From Acanthornis magna (taxonomy: Eukaryota > Chordata > Aves > Passeriformes > Acanthizidae), in assembly GCA_036785705.1 (NCBI GenBank), contig JAWUZG010000056.1, positions 10,588,501-10,652,500 of the forward strand: a DNA stretch of 64,000 nt, given 5' to 3'. Below are positions 1 through 12,433 of the stretch, one piece after another. The notes below the pieces were generated by a model, which did no database searches, was not told where the DNA came from, and saw only the letters and a program-made list of their open reading frames with translations. The translations under genes were made by a program, and so were the position numbers. Positions within the stretch are counted from its first letter, which is position 1, and each line of letters opens with the position of its first letter.

Positions 1-145
1 CTTCTAGGACAAATAATTTTTTTAATTACTTCTGTGTACAGTTGTAATTTGAATCATGTACCATCTCTTGTTTGCTCAAGACATTTTTCTCTACTGAGCA
101 GAAATCTTATCTAAAGAAAGAAGCTACTTTTATCTGTGGGGTTTT

Positions 146-151
146 TTTATT
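146..151 (-). promoter_or_regulatory. Candidate polyadenylation signal AATAAA
   Basis: On the minus strand an AATAAA hexamer lies about 100 bases beyond the stop codon of the terminal exon candidate at 249-383. That is the position and orientation expected for the poly(A) signal of that transcript, giving a short 3' UTR of about 100-130 bases. The surroundings are A/T-rich, so the hexamer could also arise by chance; its placement behind a good terminal exon is the main support. Confidence 0.4.
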
Positions 152-248
152 GGATTTTTTTTTAAACTTTAGTCATGCTTTCATGGTGATTTAAAAGAGC
201 ATAAGAAGCAATTGATGACTTTTAAAGCGACAGCATTCCAGTGTAAAT

Positions 249-383
249 TTATTTACAGTAAATTTCAGTCAAGTTTTCTTTGTCTCGGAGACTCTCTGGC
301 ACTGCAGCTTTCTGGTCAATGATCAGCCACAAGCCAGTGTTGTAGATGAATTCCAGCACAACATCAGAAGATATTTTCAGTTT
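249..383 (-). CDS. Candidate last coding exon of an unrecognised minus-strand gene
   Basis: Reading the minus strand from 383 to the TAA at 249-251 gives 44 sense codons with protein-like composition: it opens KLKISSDVVLEF, continues IYNTGLWLIIDQ, and ends in a charged tail ENLTEIYCK. A strong splice acceptor precedes it: a pyrimidine-rich stretch ending in TTTTACAG at 384-391. The exon starts in phase 0, which fits the donor of the candidate exon at 642-728. An AATAAA follows about 100 bases past the stop. The frame stays open upstream to 485 (next in-frame TGA at 486-488), so a longer exon using an upstream acceptor, for example after 465, is possible. I do not recognise the protein family and infer no function. 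The 5' part of the gene would lie at higher coordinates, but I could not identify it. A pseudogene is the main alternative. Confidence 0.45.
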   Translation of the reverse strand, partial: KLKISSDVVLEFIYNTGLWLIIDQKAAVPESLRDKENLTEIYCK

Positions 384-641
384 CTGTAAAATGGTGCAGA
401 AACAATGATACCTGCACAGCCGAGTTCCACTGTCAGGGTCCAGCAGCCAAAATGCAGCCCAGGGCTTGTGTCCCCAAAAGCAAACTCACAGATACAGATT
501 ATCTTGAAAATGTCAAGACAGGTTAAAGCATATATTGTGTCATTTAGTTACTTTAGTGAATGAGGAAATCTGCGATTCTTTTTAGTGAAGTTGTCTTTAA
601 ATGAACTCCTCAGTGGTCTTCTTTGAGAGCTTCTTGCTCAC

Positions 642-728
642 GAGGCTTTGAAAATCCTGCCAGAAAAGGTAGCTGAGACCATCTTTCAATGATTCAAGAG
701 CAGATGATGAATATGTTATGAAGGATTT
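642..728 (-). CDS. Candidate penultimate coding exon of the same minus-strand gene
   Basis: The minus-strand frame from 728 to 642 encodes 29 codons starting KSFITYSSSALES and ending LFWQDFQSL. It follows an acceptor-like CTTCCCTGGCAGCTTGCAG and is followed by a GTGAGC donor at 636-641. Both ends are in phase 0, so it joins in frame to the exon at 249-383 across a 258-base intron (384-641). Without splicing, the frame runs on through a lysine-rich segment to a TAA at 597-599, so it could instead be an alternative terminal exon with 43 codons. The acceptor could also be used at 735, but that changes the phase. The protein is not recognised. The paired splice phases, coding-like composition and downstream poly(A) signal support it; no homology evidence was available. 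Confidence 0.4.
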
Positions 729-735
729 CTGCAAG

Positions 736-1844
736 CTGCCAGGGAAGCACAATAAAATAATGTCAGGTATTGTGCTGGGCTGTGCTAGTTTTGCTCTTGT
801 GGCTCTGTGTGTTATGATGAAAGGCACAATTCAAAGTAGGAGCCAAGTGGGTGGGTTTTTTTACAAATATTTTTCTTCTGACCTGTATATTCTGATTAAG
901 TCCTTACCAAAGGTGCCACTTCCCTTACCTCTGTGATGGAGGAATGTTACTGTAAAATCAACTTCAAAATTTGGCAGGGCAGTCCACAAGAGACTTAAAG
1001 GAAGCTGCCAGAGTAAGTGTAGGGAATCCATTTTAGTAGCAGAGTTGGTGATGAACGTAACAGCAAAGGATGATGAAATTTGTTGTTCAGTATGGCATTG
1101 TTCAGATGAAGTCTCAAATATTGTACCTTTCTTTGGTAGTGCTTTGTTGCTGATCCAAAAAATAACACATTTCCTGCTGAGAGGCCAATGCTGTGTCAGT
1201 TACATGAAATAATCTTCATTCTTGTAACTATTAAATGCTGCTTAAACTGCAGAATTACACTGCAATTTTCATCTTATTTCTGTAGTGCCTAGTTCGCTGG
1301 GTTTTGTGATTTCACATCTGAGCTCTAACTTAAGAGGTAAATTCTCAGGGGATCATACCACTGTGAATACTTCAGCATGAGGTGTATGATTCAGCAGCTT
1401 AGATAATAGTTACTTCTGTAACTTAATGCATTTTTATGGTTTACTGCAAAAACAGCTATTCCCACTGGTTGCTGCCTCCCAAGCACCTATAGGACAGTGA
1501 CTCATTGAATCTTTATGGCAGTATTGAGAGAAATACATTCCTTACTTTATTGTGACTAATATTCAAGAGAATTGGGCCGGAATTTTAAACATTTTACCCA
1601 TCTTTCTTAGAAAGAATACCTATATTTAAAATGAAGTGTGATCAGTAGTGGTAGTACACCCAAAGTTGTGCAATATGCACAAAATTGCATCATCCCCTTG
1701 GAGATGATGCAGCTCAGTGGTCTTGTGAGGTAGGTACAGAGCTCCGAGCGGAGGGTCTTTTGGACTGAACTCCAAAATGATTATGGACATTATGGACAAT
1801 CCAGAGATGCAATGAGCACAGACTTTCCATTTTCTGCAATTCCA
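736..1844. other. Non-coding stretch upstream of the candidate exons
   Basis: If the minus-strand gene is real, this is probably intron. GT-donor-like sites appear on the minus strand near 902-907 and 923-928, but the frame that would join the exon at 642-728 meets a stop at 947-949, so I do not call an exon. Open frames here are short and overlap on both strands. I see no repeat family. Confidence 0.4.
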
Positions 1845-1865
1845 TTTTTTTTTTTTTTTTTTTTT
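1845..1865. repeat. Poly-T homopolymer (21 bases)
   Basis: An uninterrupted run of T. No processed gene copy or AATAAA is evident to its right on the minus strand, so I treat it as simple sequence rather than a retrocopy tail. Confidence 0.9.
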
Positions 1866-3862
1866 CTGGTAACTTATTAGGAGAAGTCTGTTTCAAAGAG
1901 TGCCTGTAAGAACACAGGGTTTCATGCTTTTAGCAAAGCCTGGGTGTGAGTCACCCTAAGCAATTCCCTCAGTCTTTAGAGCTGAAGACTCAGGGGAAAA
2001 GCAAAAGCTAAAGATAAATGCTTCTGAAAATGCCTTGAGAAATATCTGAGTCTTTGTATCTTCTGCCAGATAAAACATATGCATTGAGACAGTGATGATG
2101 CTGGTAAAATAAGATGGTCACAGGCTAATTTTGGAACCCCCTTTATGTCCTACTGACATACTTCATGCTCATCAGGGTGCTGTTCCCTCTCTTGGCAAGC
2201 ACAGGGAGGTTCAGCCCTGCAGGAACCCTTGGGCTCTCCTGTCCCCCGTGGGCATTTTGGGAGTGGGACATGGGAGCACAAGCCACAAACAAGGTGGGAG
2301 ACAGATTTTCCTGAGTTTTCAAATATCCCTGCAGACAGATTTCCATCCTGTAACAGGCAGCCAAGCTTTCTGGTTTATATGGTTTTCCTCCCAGATCATG
2401 GCTCTTCCTGAAGTCTGCTCAAGTGGGACTTTTGTGTCCAGACTCCCTGAATTGTGAGCAAGTGAGAGACTCACTCTGGTGAAGAGAGAGGATGCTGTGT
2501 GCCCCAGCAGCAGCTCAGGTGCCCTCTCAGATCCAAGGCACACTGCTGGAGTGGTCTGCGGTCACCACACAGCTCTTTGGCCAGCAGCAGCTTCCTATGG
2601 TAAACACAGGACACTGAAATGTTATCTGGAAGATGTCCTGAGAGCTGTAAACCCTGAAAGTCACTCAGAGAGCCATATTTCATTTTCAGTTCATCATTTA
2701 AAGGCCTGAGGACTTTTTTTTTTTTTCCCCCTTTATAATCCCCTTTTCCAATTTAAACTTTCTGGTATTCATCTGTAGATGAATCAGCTCCAGCCTTATC
2801 TCAGTCCCAGAGAAAACCTGTAACAGATGCATTGCACAGTAGCGAATGATTTTAGCTAAGCTACCTGGTACACTTTGCTCTCTCTTTAGCACATTTGTGT
2901 CCTAAAATGGCACCGTGACTTTTAGAAGCTGAGAGAAAATTTATTAAACCAAGCAGGAGCTGAACACTGAAGTGGAGATATTGCAGGCAGATAGAATCCC
3001 CTCCAGAAATCCTGCTGGATAAGTGTGACTTGTAAGGTGTATTAAAACCGCAACAACAAAACAAGCAAAACTTCTAAAAACAGCCACCTAGTGCAATAAG
3101 GGTACCTTCCAAAATTTCAAAGAGTAAGGTCTGATTTTATTTGTTATTTTACCCTCCTGAGCAGATGATAGAACCTTTGGAAGCAGCTGTTTTGAATCAG
3201 GCTTGGCATTTCTAGGTGTGGTAAAGGATTTCATTCCTCGATCCTGCACCGGTGGATTGCATTTATACGGGAAACAGTTGAACTGTTTCCAAGAGTCAGC
3301 CCTAACCAAACATTTGAAAATAAATTGAGCTGCCATTATGCTATGCTCCTCCAGAGAGACTGCCATTTTCCTGGAAAGTTATAGTGCTATTAATTTTTAA
3401 ATAGCTAAATATCATCCATAAGTAAAGCCCACGTTAATTGCCTGAGTATTACAATTAGGTCCACTACATTTTACATCTATGAGAAAGTACAAATATGTAA
3501 GCCCAAATGCAGTAAATTAAAGTTTTAATTTTATTTTGGACGGTTTTAAACAGATGCTAGTATTTTCTGTTAGCTAGTTTTACCCTTAAATTGCTTTAAA
3601 ATGATGCCATAAACTTTCATTCTTGTGATTGCTTAAAAGGGTTTAAAATATGAGTCAGTCCCTTTTCAAAATAGTCATATTCCTATGAAGTGATCCCAGT
3701 TTGATATCAAAGGAAAGAAGGGCTTTAAATCAATCAGTCCTTTTGTTTGGGCTTGAAACATGACTTGTACTCGTCCTACACTGCCTGCGAAAAAACACCA
3801 ATTAAATTTGCTACTTTGAAGGGCTCATGAATTTAGTTCTAGTATTTTCTAATTACTTTACC
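1866..3862. other. Non-coding unique DNA with a GC-richer patch
   Basis: About 2 kb without a supportable gene. The part at roughly 2150-2680 is richer in G and C than its surroundings and carries overlapping short open frames on both strands, as expected from composition rather than coding. A minus-strand open frame at 3088-3366 has no splice context or recognisable motif. A short unique stretch around 3230-3280 keeps a few CpGs. Confidence 0.5.
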
Positions 3863-3899
3863 AAAAAAAAAAAAAAAAAAAAAAAAAGAAAAGGAAAAG
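3863..3899. repeat. Poly-A run followed by A/G-rich tail
   Basis: Twenty-five consecutive A bases (3863-3887) followed by a short GAAAAGG-type purine stretch. The sequence to the left shows no recognised retrotransposed gene. It is simple sequence. Confidence 0.9.
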
Positions 3900-6800
3900 G
3901 CAACGAACTGCAGCCAGCAGGACGGGATTTGCTATGCTGTATTTAAGGTCCTTCATGAATGATAGAGGAACAATTTCTGAATTGATCTCTAGCTCCAAGG
4001 TGTTAGTGTAAATACATCAGGCCTTATGGACCCAATGTGGAAAGAAGGAGTGAATAAGAATAAATTTGAGAGTTCTGAGGGTGGAATATCTTCAACATCA
4101 AGCCTATAAAGAACTGATAGTAGTTAGGGTGTTTTCCCCATAATAAGAGAGAAGGTAAATTTGGTTTTGGACTAAATGATTCCTGGCTTGTACAGATTTC
4201 TCTGAATGGGCAAAGGAAGAGAAAAGGTTTTTTAAGATCTCTGGCAGCAATTTTGGGTTCTACAAAACCCAAGCAAGCCATGGGGGCCAGGCAAGGCAGC
4301 ACAAATGGGCTGTTGGTGTCCCCTGAGCTGCTGTCAGACCTGCCGAGCTGGCAGCTGGTGGCACCTCCGTGTCCCCGCTGGCCACATGTCCCATCGAGGG
4401 ACAGCAGAAGGAGGGGTGGCAGCAGCTGCCGTCCGAGACCCGGCACAAACGAGTTCTGCTTCCCTTTGTTCCAAGTCACTGCTTTTAGGCCTAAATTACT
4501 CCCTCAAAAGCTGTGCAAATGCGTAAATTGTGTTTTCCGCGTGTCCCGCAGAGCTGGGGTTTGCTCAGCAGCACCCAACTGCAGAGGGGTGCCCCACTCA
4601 GAGCCTTGCCTTTAGGACAAATGCCTTGAAAAAGGGCATTTTGCTCTCAGGGAAGCTGTGCTGGAGTTCTTGCCATGTCATGTGTGTGCTGGGAAGCTCT
4701 GGGAAAAGGCATGAACGTGTTTCTGTAGGTGCATTCAGTTCCAGTGAACACTGAGCTCTCAGAGGAGATAAAGAATATGTCCCTTTAACTTTGTTGGGAT
4801 TTGATCCTCTCCCACCGTAGCTGCCCTTCACGAAATATGAACCAGCCTTAGATCTTGTACAGTCTTTTCATGTCGTGGCATTCATCAATAAGAATAAGAA
4901 GACAGTGGTACACACCTTGATTTTGTAAGATAAAGGGGGAAAGAAAATAATAAATATGAATATGCAATTTTGCTAAATCAAGCTTTCTTGTGATCAATTT
5001 GATTTCCTTCATGTGCAGTCAGATGGTTATGTGGCCAGTAACCATCTCACTGTTCCCACTAATGCTCATATAAAAACTCACACCTTCAATGAAAAAAAAT
5101 TCCTTTGTAGCAAGTAATTTTGTGTTTAATTATTGAATGCTAATTTTTTTAGCGATGCAAGTACGGTTTCTGTGGAATAAACAGTGTTACTCTGGCAGTA
5201 ATATGGTGTTATCTGCTACTCGTTCTTGATAAAGGACTTTTTAGGCAAGTCTCAGGTATCAGCTAAAGTAGATTCAGGGCTGGGAAAACAAACAAGTGTC
5301 TTAAATTTTCATTTAGAGTTGATCTCTTTTATCCACAATATGATGAAAATTTCAAGCAAGTTTCCAATTTGTGGTTCTGTCCTAAATTATTTCAGTCCCA
5401 TCTTCTGAAATCCTGATTTAACACAGACCTTGCCAAAGAGATCAAGGAAAAATGTACATAAATAGTTTTCCATAGTGAACATGCTCTGCAAGATATATTT
5501 TTTTGTTTTAATTTTAATTAACTGCATCTCAGTTGCAAATATTTGCAATGAAAATCTAATAAAGGTTGCTTGGGTTTGGTTTTCATTAACATTGCAAAAC
5601 TAGGAACAAATGAATAAACATGCATAAAAGGATCATGAACTGTATTGAATGTACAAGGGATTACGGCCAAGGCTTTGAGCTCCCTTAGATTTCTGAGCTG
5701 GCCTGGTTATGGTTTTGCAAATGCTGGAACCTGGGACATATTTAAAGACACCATCCTACAAAGTCAAATGGTTATAATAACAGAAGGGAAACTTTCTTAA
5801 GAGTCTCTGCAGATTAATGTTAATTTTTTTTTTCACAAATTAGATCTAAACATGGAGGGACTTTGGGATGGAAGTAAGAGAGGGAAAAGCCCAAGCAACT
5901 TTTTAGTCTTGTTGGCCTTTGTGGCTCAGACAATGACCTCAAGTCTTGTTGAAAAGTGGTGGTGTAAGGGTTATAAAGATGTCAGAATCATGGTGTCCAG
6001 AGTAAAGCCCAGGCTTTGTTTAAGTCAACTTAATTTTTTTTTTCTTTAATTTTGATAGGGACAGGTTCCCATAGATATTTTTCCCCCTTGTGGCTTCATC
6101 ACATATTTTTCCCTACTTCTGTTTCTATTTTAACTTCATGGAGTAAGAGTGCTTACTATACATATAGAAATGAGCTGCTAAGAACAATTATTATGGGAAA
6201 AAGATTAAATGGCTAAATTAAATACTTTTAAGCCAATCAGCAAGCAGAATTTACTATATTTGTCATGTATAGAAATTTTTCAAAAAAATTTTTAGAATAA
6301 TTGCAGTTAATCTCTACTTTCTGTGCATCTGTTCCAAGATTAGCTCTCCTCACAGAAGTGTTTGCTTTACAAAGATGACCTCAAAAAGCTCTGGATTCCT
6401 AAGTCAATACATGGAGCAGGCACATCTGTATGGCTGCACCATCAGCATCCTCTTGATGTGTAGGGTTACTGAGACAGTTTGAGAGGGAAATACAGTGCGA
6501 TACCAGCATGTGGAGAAAATGTGGATACGCTGTGGAAATTAAGAGGCTACTTGAAATCCGAGGCAGCAGCATATTTCTTTGTAGTAGCCCTGCTTAACTT
6601 TGTATCAAGAAGTCAAATGAGAATTTTTACAGCTGGCATTGAACCTCTAAGCTTCTCTCTTTCAAACTGTTTAAAGCCTCTTGGCTGTTACTGCAAACCC
6701 ACTGTCCTGGATTGAGAATTGCTGTCTTTCGCAGCTGTGGTTTAACACGTTCAAGATGAGAAGGTCATTACGGAACCTCCGCGTTTGCGGATTCTTAGCA

Positions 6801-9800
6801 CGAATTCTAATAGCGACTGAAAAATAAAGTGTGCATACCTGTAGCAACAGAAATAGTACAGACACCATGAAATGGGATGGCTGAAAGGAACAGGGCTGAG
6901 ATTGGAAAAGCAGTTTGAATACGCACGATTGCCTTCCAAGTGACTTGATGTGGTTGTGCCTGTTTTCCCTTTATAAACATTTACGCTTTTGAATTGGCAT
7001 TAATGTTAATGGAAAGCAAATTTTGAAATCACATGTGTGATTACTTACTAGAGCTGAATTTCAAATGCCACGCATTCTACTTGTAGGGAAAAAGCATTGC
7101 CAAATGTCAAAAAAAGTTCAGGTGCTGATGGAATTGTATTCCATGTCACAGGCCCAAAGATTTTTGCTCATTTCGACCTCCTTCTCAACACATTCTTGTG
7201 CCTGTCCAAGCAAATATACAGGTTAATACACTACAGAGAGGTTTCTATTGAATTTTGACCTCTGGAGCCCCATTTGTTTATTAGCAGGGCTTCTTCTGCA
7301 ATAGAAACCAAGGGGCTGTTCGCTTCTCCATGGTAGTCAGGTAAAGATCAGCTAAAGCTGTGTTAATTTATAGGGATCCATGAATTTACTTCACTCTGCA
7401 TAAGCCTTGAACTTAACATTGTAGAGGCACTGAACTTTTTTCCAGAATTTTCTCAGAAACCATTATGGAAGGAAAGATTTTCCTTGATTTTTGGGCATTG
7501 GCTCAATATTTTGACTGCTTCTGCTTCCTTCCAGTTCATTTTCTTTACCTAATTATTAAATAACTTCATATCTGCATTGTCATATTGGAGGAACGCACTA
7601 AATAAATGAAAATACCAACCGTGCATCTCCCTAAGCTTTTCCAGATATATTAATTTCAGAGGTACAACGAGGCATAATGAAATTGTAGTTAAAAACTCTC
7701 TTTAAATATGATAATTAATATATTGTGATTGCTTGAAAGAGCATGTGAAATTCCTGTTACATGGTCAGAATGTATTTCTTTGGTCACAGGTACCTGGTTA
7801 AGCTATTTTACTGTAATCCTCTGCAGAGGTTAAATGCAGTGTGCACCATGCTGAAATGATGAGATGTGCAGATTTTCACTCACTCACTCACACAGCCTTT
7901 GCTGTTAGTTAAGGTGCAGTGACTGTAGCTCAATAATGAAGATTTCCCAGTGCTCAGGAAACCTGGCTAACCAAATTCTTCCCCCCACACGACTATAGCT
8001 GTGGAAGGTCTGCCCAGCTGGGCACTTGCTTGGTCAGAACAGCAGGGAAAAATTTCAGCATTTGTCATCCACTCCATGGACTTTATTAAAGGCTCTCTGC
8101 ATCTTGGTTTGTGCAGGCCTTTAGCCTCAAAGGAATCAATCCCTGGCTTCCCATTCACTCAGATGTTTACCTGCACATGACCCTGGGCTTGGATTTTTCT
8201 TTTAGCAAAAAAATCTAAAAATAACATGACTTCATTTGGAATAAGGCTAAATTTAAGGCACAGTTTGTATGTCTAAGTTATGCAAATACATGAGAAATAA
8301 ACATCCCTTGCCCCCCCACTTGGTGGCCTGGAGAGAGGGCACCTAAACCTTTGTTCCCTGAAGATGGCACAGCTGAAACTGGAATTTATTTCCACAACTC
8401 TTTCTGTGTATAAGATGGACACTGGGAACACCTCAATGTTATTACCACTTTTTAAACATTTTTTCCCCTTCCTTGGCATGCACGATAGGTGGTTGCCTTG
8501 CTTGGCTCCAATGGTTTGAAAGCTGCTAGGATGCACTCTAGGTATCCCACTCCTCCCCAGCCAGGAGGATGTCTCTTTCTAACCACAGACTGCTGCAAAA
8601 GTAAATTTAATCCTGTTGCAGCTGGATCTTCAAAGGCAAACATCTTTAAAGAACCTTTGGTGCTTCACCAAGGTATTTGCAAAAGGATTCCTCAAACCAC
8701 TTTAAGAGCTAAGGAGAAGTCTAAGCAGTGACCCAACCGTATTTATTTACATTTTAATGCTCCTAACGTGATTTGATGGCACGATGTTTAATAAGCAGCA
8801 GCACTTTGAATTTCCTGGCTTGGCCTGCCCGAGCTGTGGATATTGGCCTATTACACTGTGTAATGAAATGAAATGAAATGAAACCCGAGCTGAGGCATCA
8901 GTGCCGGGATCTGCCACTCCTGCTGGGGCTGGGGGAGGAGGGCACTGAGTCATGATGCTGAGCAGCTTTCATATCAAGAATGTGTTACAGACATTACTCA
9001 ATGTTCATAAAAAAAAATAAAATTGAGTTTTAGAAAAAGATGTGGCTGATTTGCTTGTAAAGCAGGCAGCAGTGCAAATCAGAGTGCTGGTGCCTTGTGA
9101 AGGGTTCAGTGATGCTGTTTAGATAAAGCAATTCTGGAAGGACAGGGTAAATGTAAGGTAGATAATTATTTGTCTGTATTGGCTCCGTCCCATGATGATA
9201 GGATGGAATGTTTTCAAAAGTGTTCAGTTGTACAACTGCTTTCCTAGAGGCACAAAACATTATTTAGTGTAGCAACCTGAGAGATGTTTTTCATGTCTCC
9301 CCTCCTTCTCATGCTTTCAGATAAAAGGAAGATGGTTGTCAAATGTTATCTGTAGGAACTGAAAGATGACAATTAACATTTGGATCTGGTAAACTGTTCA
9401 GTACCTTTATTGTTTATTGTGTCAGCAAATTTGTGGACGTTTGGCATCTTTTTCTGACTTGGACTTGGAACCTTGTACAGTTGGGTTGTGTTAAAATAAT
9501 AGTCTTTCGAATTTAATGTGAAATAAAGAGTTCAGTAAGAAATGATGAGGCTAACTCCATACGGTTGTCTTCTTATCTCTTGCTTGGATTTTGTTTGATT
9601 TATGAGGGCTGGTCATCTGCTAACCCAGCAAATCAACACTGAATCTTTGTTTCATCTGTCTTATATCTACATCCTAACATTTGTTATGTGCCTTCTCTAG
9701 AAATATTGTAATGGTAAATATCTTTCATCTATGTAGAGACTGAAGTCTGGGGGAGACCTTGATCTTTCTAAAGTGATATACCAACTTAATAGCCAGATAA

Positions 9801-12117
9801 GATACATGCTTTATTCACATATTTAGCTGTTAAAACTTCAGTGCTGGAGCATTTGTGGAAAGTGTTGTTGTTTTCTATGCAAAGTATTATAAATTACATT
9901 TTTGTTACAAGATTAGCCAGTGTAGCCTTGTGATTTATGCATCACATCTGTGAGCCAAGTTCTGGGAAGAATGAGGTTAAAAACAGGGCAGCAATAATGA
10001 AAAATTGGAAGTAATATGGGCATGGAAAATGTTATATAAAAATTCAATAAAAGATGATAAAATAAATTTAGGAGATGGTCAGATTTGATTTAATAACCAG
10101 GAAAAAAGGAACTTCTGAAAGAAAGGATCTCCCTTCATGCTTGGTCATCATCTCCTTTACACTTTTTTCACATTGAAAGATGTCTTCTAGCATCCAGTGA
10201 GTTTGCTCTGTGATGAATTTCACTTGGTGTGGGTATGGCTGGGGCTACCAGGCATCCTTTGGGCTAATTCCTGCTGTGGGTGACACAGCATTTGAATGTT
10301 GAAAACATCCCCGTTGAACCAAAGGGCCCTGATGTGCTGATAGAAACAGCTCAGGCCTCTTCATAGTTTCTGTGAACACATTTCCTTGTGTTGTACCCCA
10401 TTCTGTGGTATTTCTTTTGGGGGAAGAGCCAAAAGGGAATAGGAGAGACGCCATAGGATCCCCTATTTCAAGGTGTTCATGCTGTCCTGGAGCAGCAGCT
10501 TGTGTTTTGTGCGCAGGTGACCCTGCCCCTCTCAGCTGTGAGACACAGATTCTGCTGAGATGATGCTCTGCAGGCAGAGCTCATGCAAAGATAGCCCCTG
10601 CTGATTCAGGGTGACAAGGTGAGCTGTCTTTGGGGTTCGTTTTTCATTGTTCTCCAGCTCAGCTGGCTGGTGTAAAAGGAGGAAGAGAACACCTGAAGTA
10701 AACAAACATGGGCCTGACTATAAACAGAGGATGACGGCCCTTGGCAAATCAATGGAAGCTTTGCTTGTTCTAATTCCATGAGGAATTGTTCACACTGGAT
10801 AAAATACCTTGACTGGAAGCATATTTTAAATAAAAAATAAACCTGAGACCATTCAGATCTAGACATATGGTAAGAACATATTAAATCAGGTCCTACCCTT
10901 TCCTGAGAATTTCGGAGACCCTGTGAAATTCAGGGGGGCTGCACACAAGGGTACACCTCAGTTCCTATAGGCTGGAATGCAGAACTGATTTCTGCTGGTA
11001 GATTTCTGGATTAGTATAATTAGAAACTTCTTTCAGGAGCTCCTACCATCAATTCTTTTGTATTATAATACCAGTGGGTGTGCTTATTGACTGGAATTAG
11101 TCACAGACTTCTCCCATGCTTTTGCTTAGCAAGGCAAGGCAGTGATGGAGCTGCTGCCTGCTGTCAGAGGGGCAACTCTCAGAAGTTGGTTTGCTTATCT
11201 GCTCCCAACTAAACAATTCTCAGATGGCTGAGGATGAATTTTCAATGACTTTACCATCTCGGAATTGTTTTTTCCTTCTTATAACTCTTTGCACAGCTCC
11301 TGTTCTGTGGCAACCAGCTCCAGTAATATTCCTTAATTTATTTTTATTTAGTATAATTTCCTTTACAGCTTTTCCTGATGCAGATCATTGCTTTTGTGAT
11401 TCTGTAAGCATGAGAGCAAATACTGTCATGCTGGTAGAAGTGTTTCTGGAGCTGAAGAACCACTTTGCCATGTTTAAATTAAATTGGACAAAAAATACCA
11501 CCCATCACCTTGTGCACTCTATATGAATGCTAATAATTGTTAGAGCTCAGATGTGTGATGGAAGAAGTTATTGTGGAGACTAGTAAAAAGAGGAGCTCAG
11601 GCAGAGATTGTTGAATTATTTTTGTTTCAAAGATGTAAAGGAATCACACATGCAGCCTGTTGAGTTCTAGTAGCAAAATTAGATGGGAAAAAAGAAATGA
11701 ATTGAGAGAATGAGTGCTTTTGTTCGGTAAAGTGATGGCCTAGAGTTGTGACCAAAGAATATTTCTCCTGTTGTCTCATCCCTCTTGTATTCAAAGAATA
11801 GGAGGATTTCTGGGATTTCAGTTTCCCTGAATATTACACTGTTGTTCCAGTGCCTGTTCAATAAAGTCTGATGCTTCCCAAAAGTGATGGATTATTGCAC
11901 ATGTGCTGTTGATTTCTGGATATAGAGCAGCCCTTGGCAGAAGCATTCAATATATTGCATATGTGCCCTGTGAGGGTATGCATGTCTGTAGTCAGTCTAG
12001 GGTTTCTGCCAGGAAAAGGCTACCTCATGTCTGGAAACGCCAGACAAATTCCTTACAATTCATCCAGATGAGATTAGAAATGGGGAAAAAAAAATATCGT
12101 AAATTCTTAGAAAAATA
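3900..12117. other. Long non-coding stretch, mostly unique sequence
   Basis: About 8.2 kb with no recognisable exon. Local features are a GC- and CpG-richer patch at about 4250-4620, a CpG cluster at about 6745-6825, a (CACT) repeat of about three units near 7879, and a pentanucleotide repeat at 8862-8883. Open frames of 60-150 codons, such as 4024-4479 on the minus strand and 11191-11526 on the plus strand, have skewed composition and no motifs, and read as chance. The AT-rich interval from 9300 to 10100 shows nothing distinctive. Confidence 0.5.
8862..8883. repeat. Pentanucleotide microsatellite (AATGA/GAAAT)n
   Basis: Four to five perfect tandem copies of a five-base unit written as AATGA on the plus strand. 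It is short and probably only mildly polymorphic. Confidence 0.85.
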
Positions 12118-12420
12118 AGACCACAGGAGTCCTGAAGATGTTACCTGCTGTGCCTCCTTGATGGAAAATTATGTCAGGTATACCTATGACATTCATAATT
12201 ACAGTTTTCTAACCTGTTCTGAAAGACCTCCAGAAAAAGGTTCTCTATATAGAACTTCCCTGGGACACTCATTCATATGTTTAACTGTTCTTAGTTTAGA
12301 AAGACTTTTTTCCTAAAGTTTAAGTCTAGCAATATCTTTAAACCTGTTTAGGAATTAACTTAAACCTCTGCTTTGTGTATCCATGTACGTTGAAGCCTGT
12401 TTGTGGTTCAAGTACCATAG
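12118..12420 (-). mobile_element. Ancient CR1 LINE fragment, 3' UTR portion
   Basis: Read on the minus strand, this matches the order of the CR1 3' end. A T/A-rich block resembles the segment encoding the end of ORF2. A decayed block around 12260-12300 corresponds to the usual CR1 phrase about an asymmetric GAAGTT, a GGAGGT(C/T)TTT and an ACAGGTTAGA. The last part resembles the terminal CTGGACTAGATGACCTC region in heavily mutated form near 12120-12150. The divergence is high and there is no intact terminal 8-bp repeat, which indicates an old insertion. It lies in the same orientation as, and in the correct order with, the reverse-transcriptase fragment at 12783-13125. I place the 3' end near 12118, give or take a few tens of bases. 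Confidence 0.65.
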
Positions 12421-12424
12421 TTAC

Positions 12425-12433
12425 TTTTTTTTT

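Noticed and set aside
902..949. Possible extra small exon upstream of the 642-728 exon on the minus strand
   Set aside because: The frame that would join in phase meets a TAA at 947-949 and the acceptor is poor.
1845..1865. Poly-T run as the tail of a processed pseudogene on the minus strand
   Set aside because: Sequence to the right has no AATAAA close to the run and no coding remnant.
4024..4479. 151-codon minus-strand open frame
   Set aside because: Extends through the GC patch, with overlapping frames on both strands and no domain.
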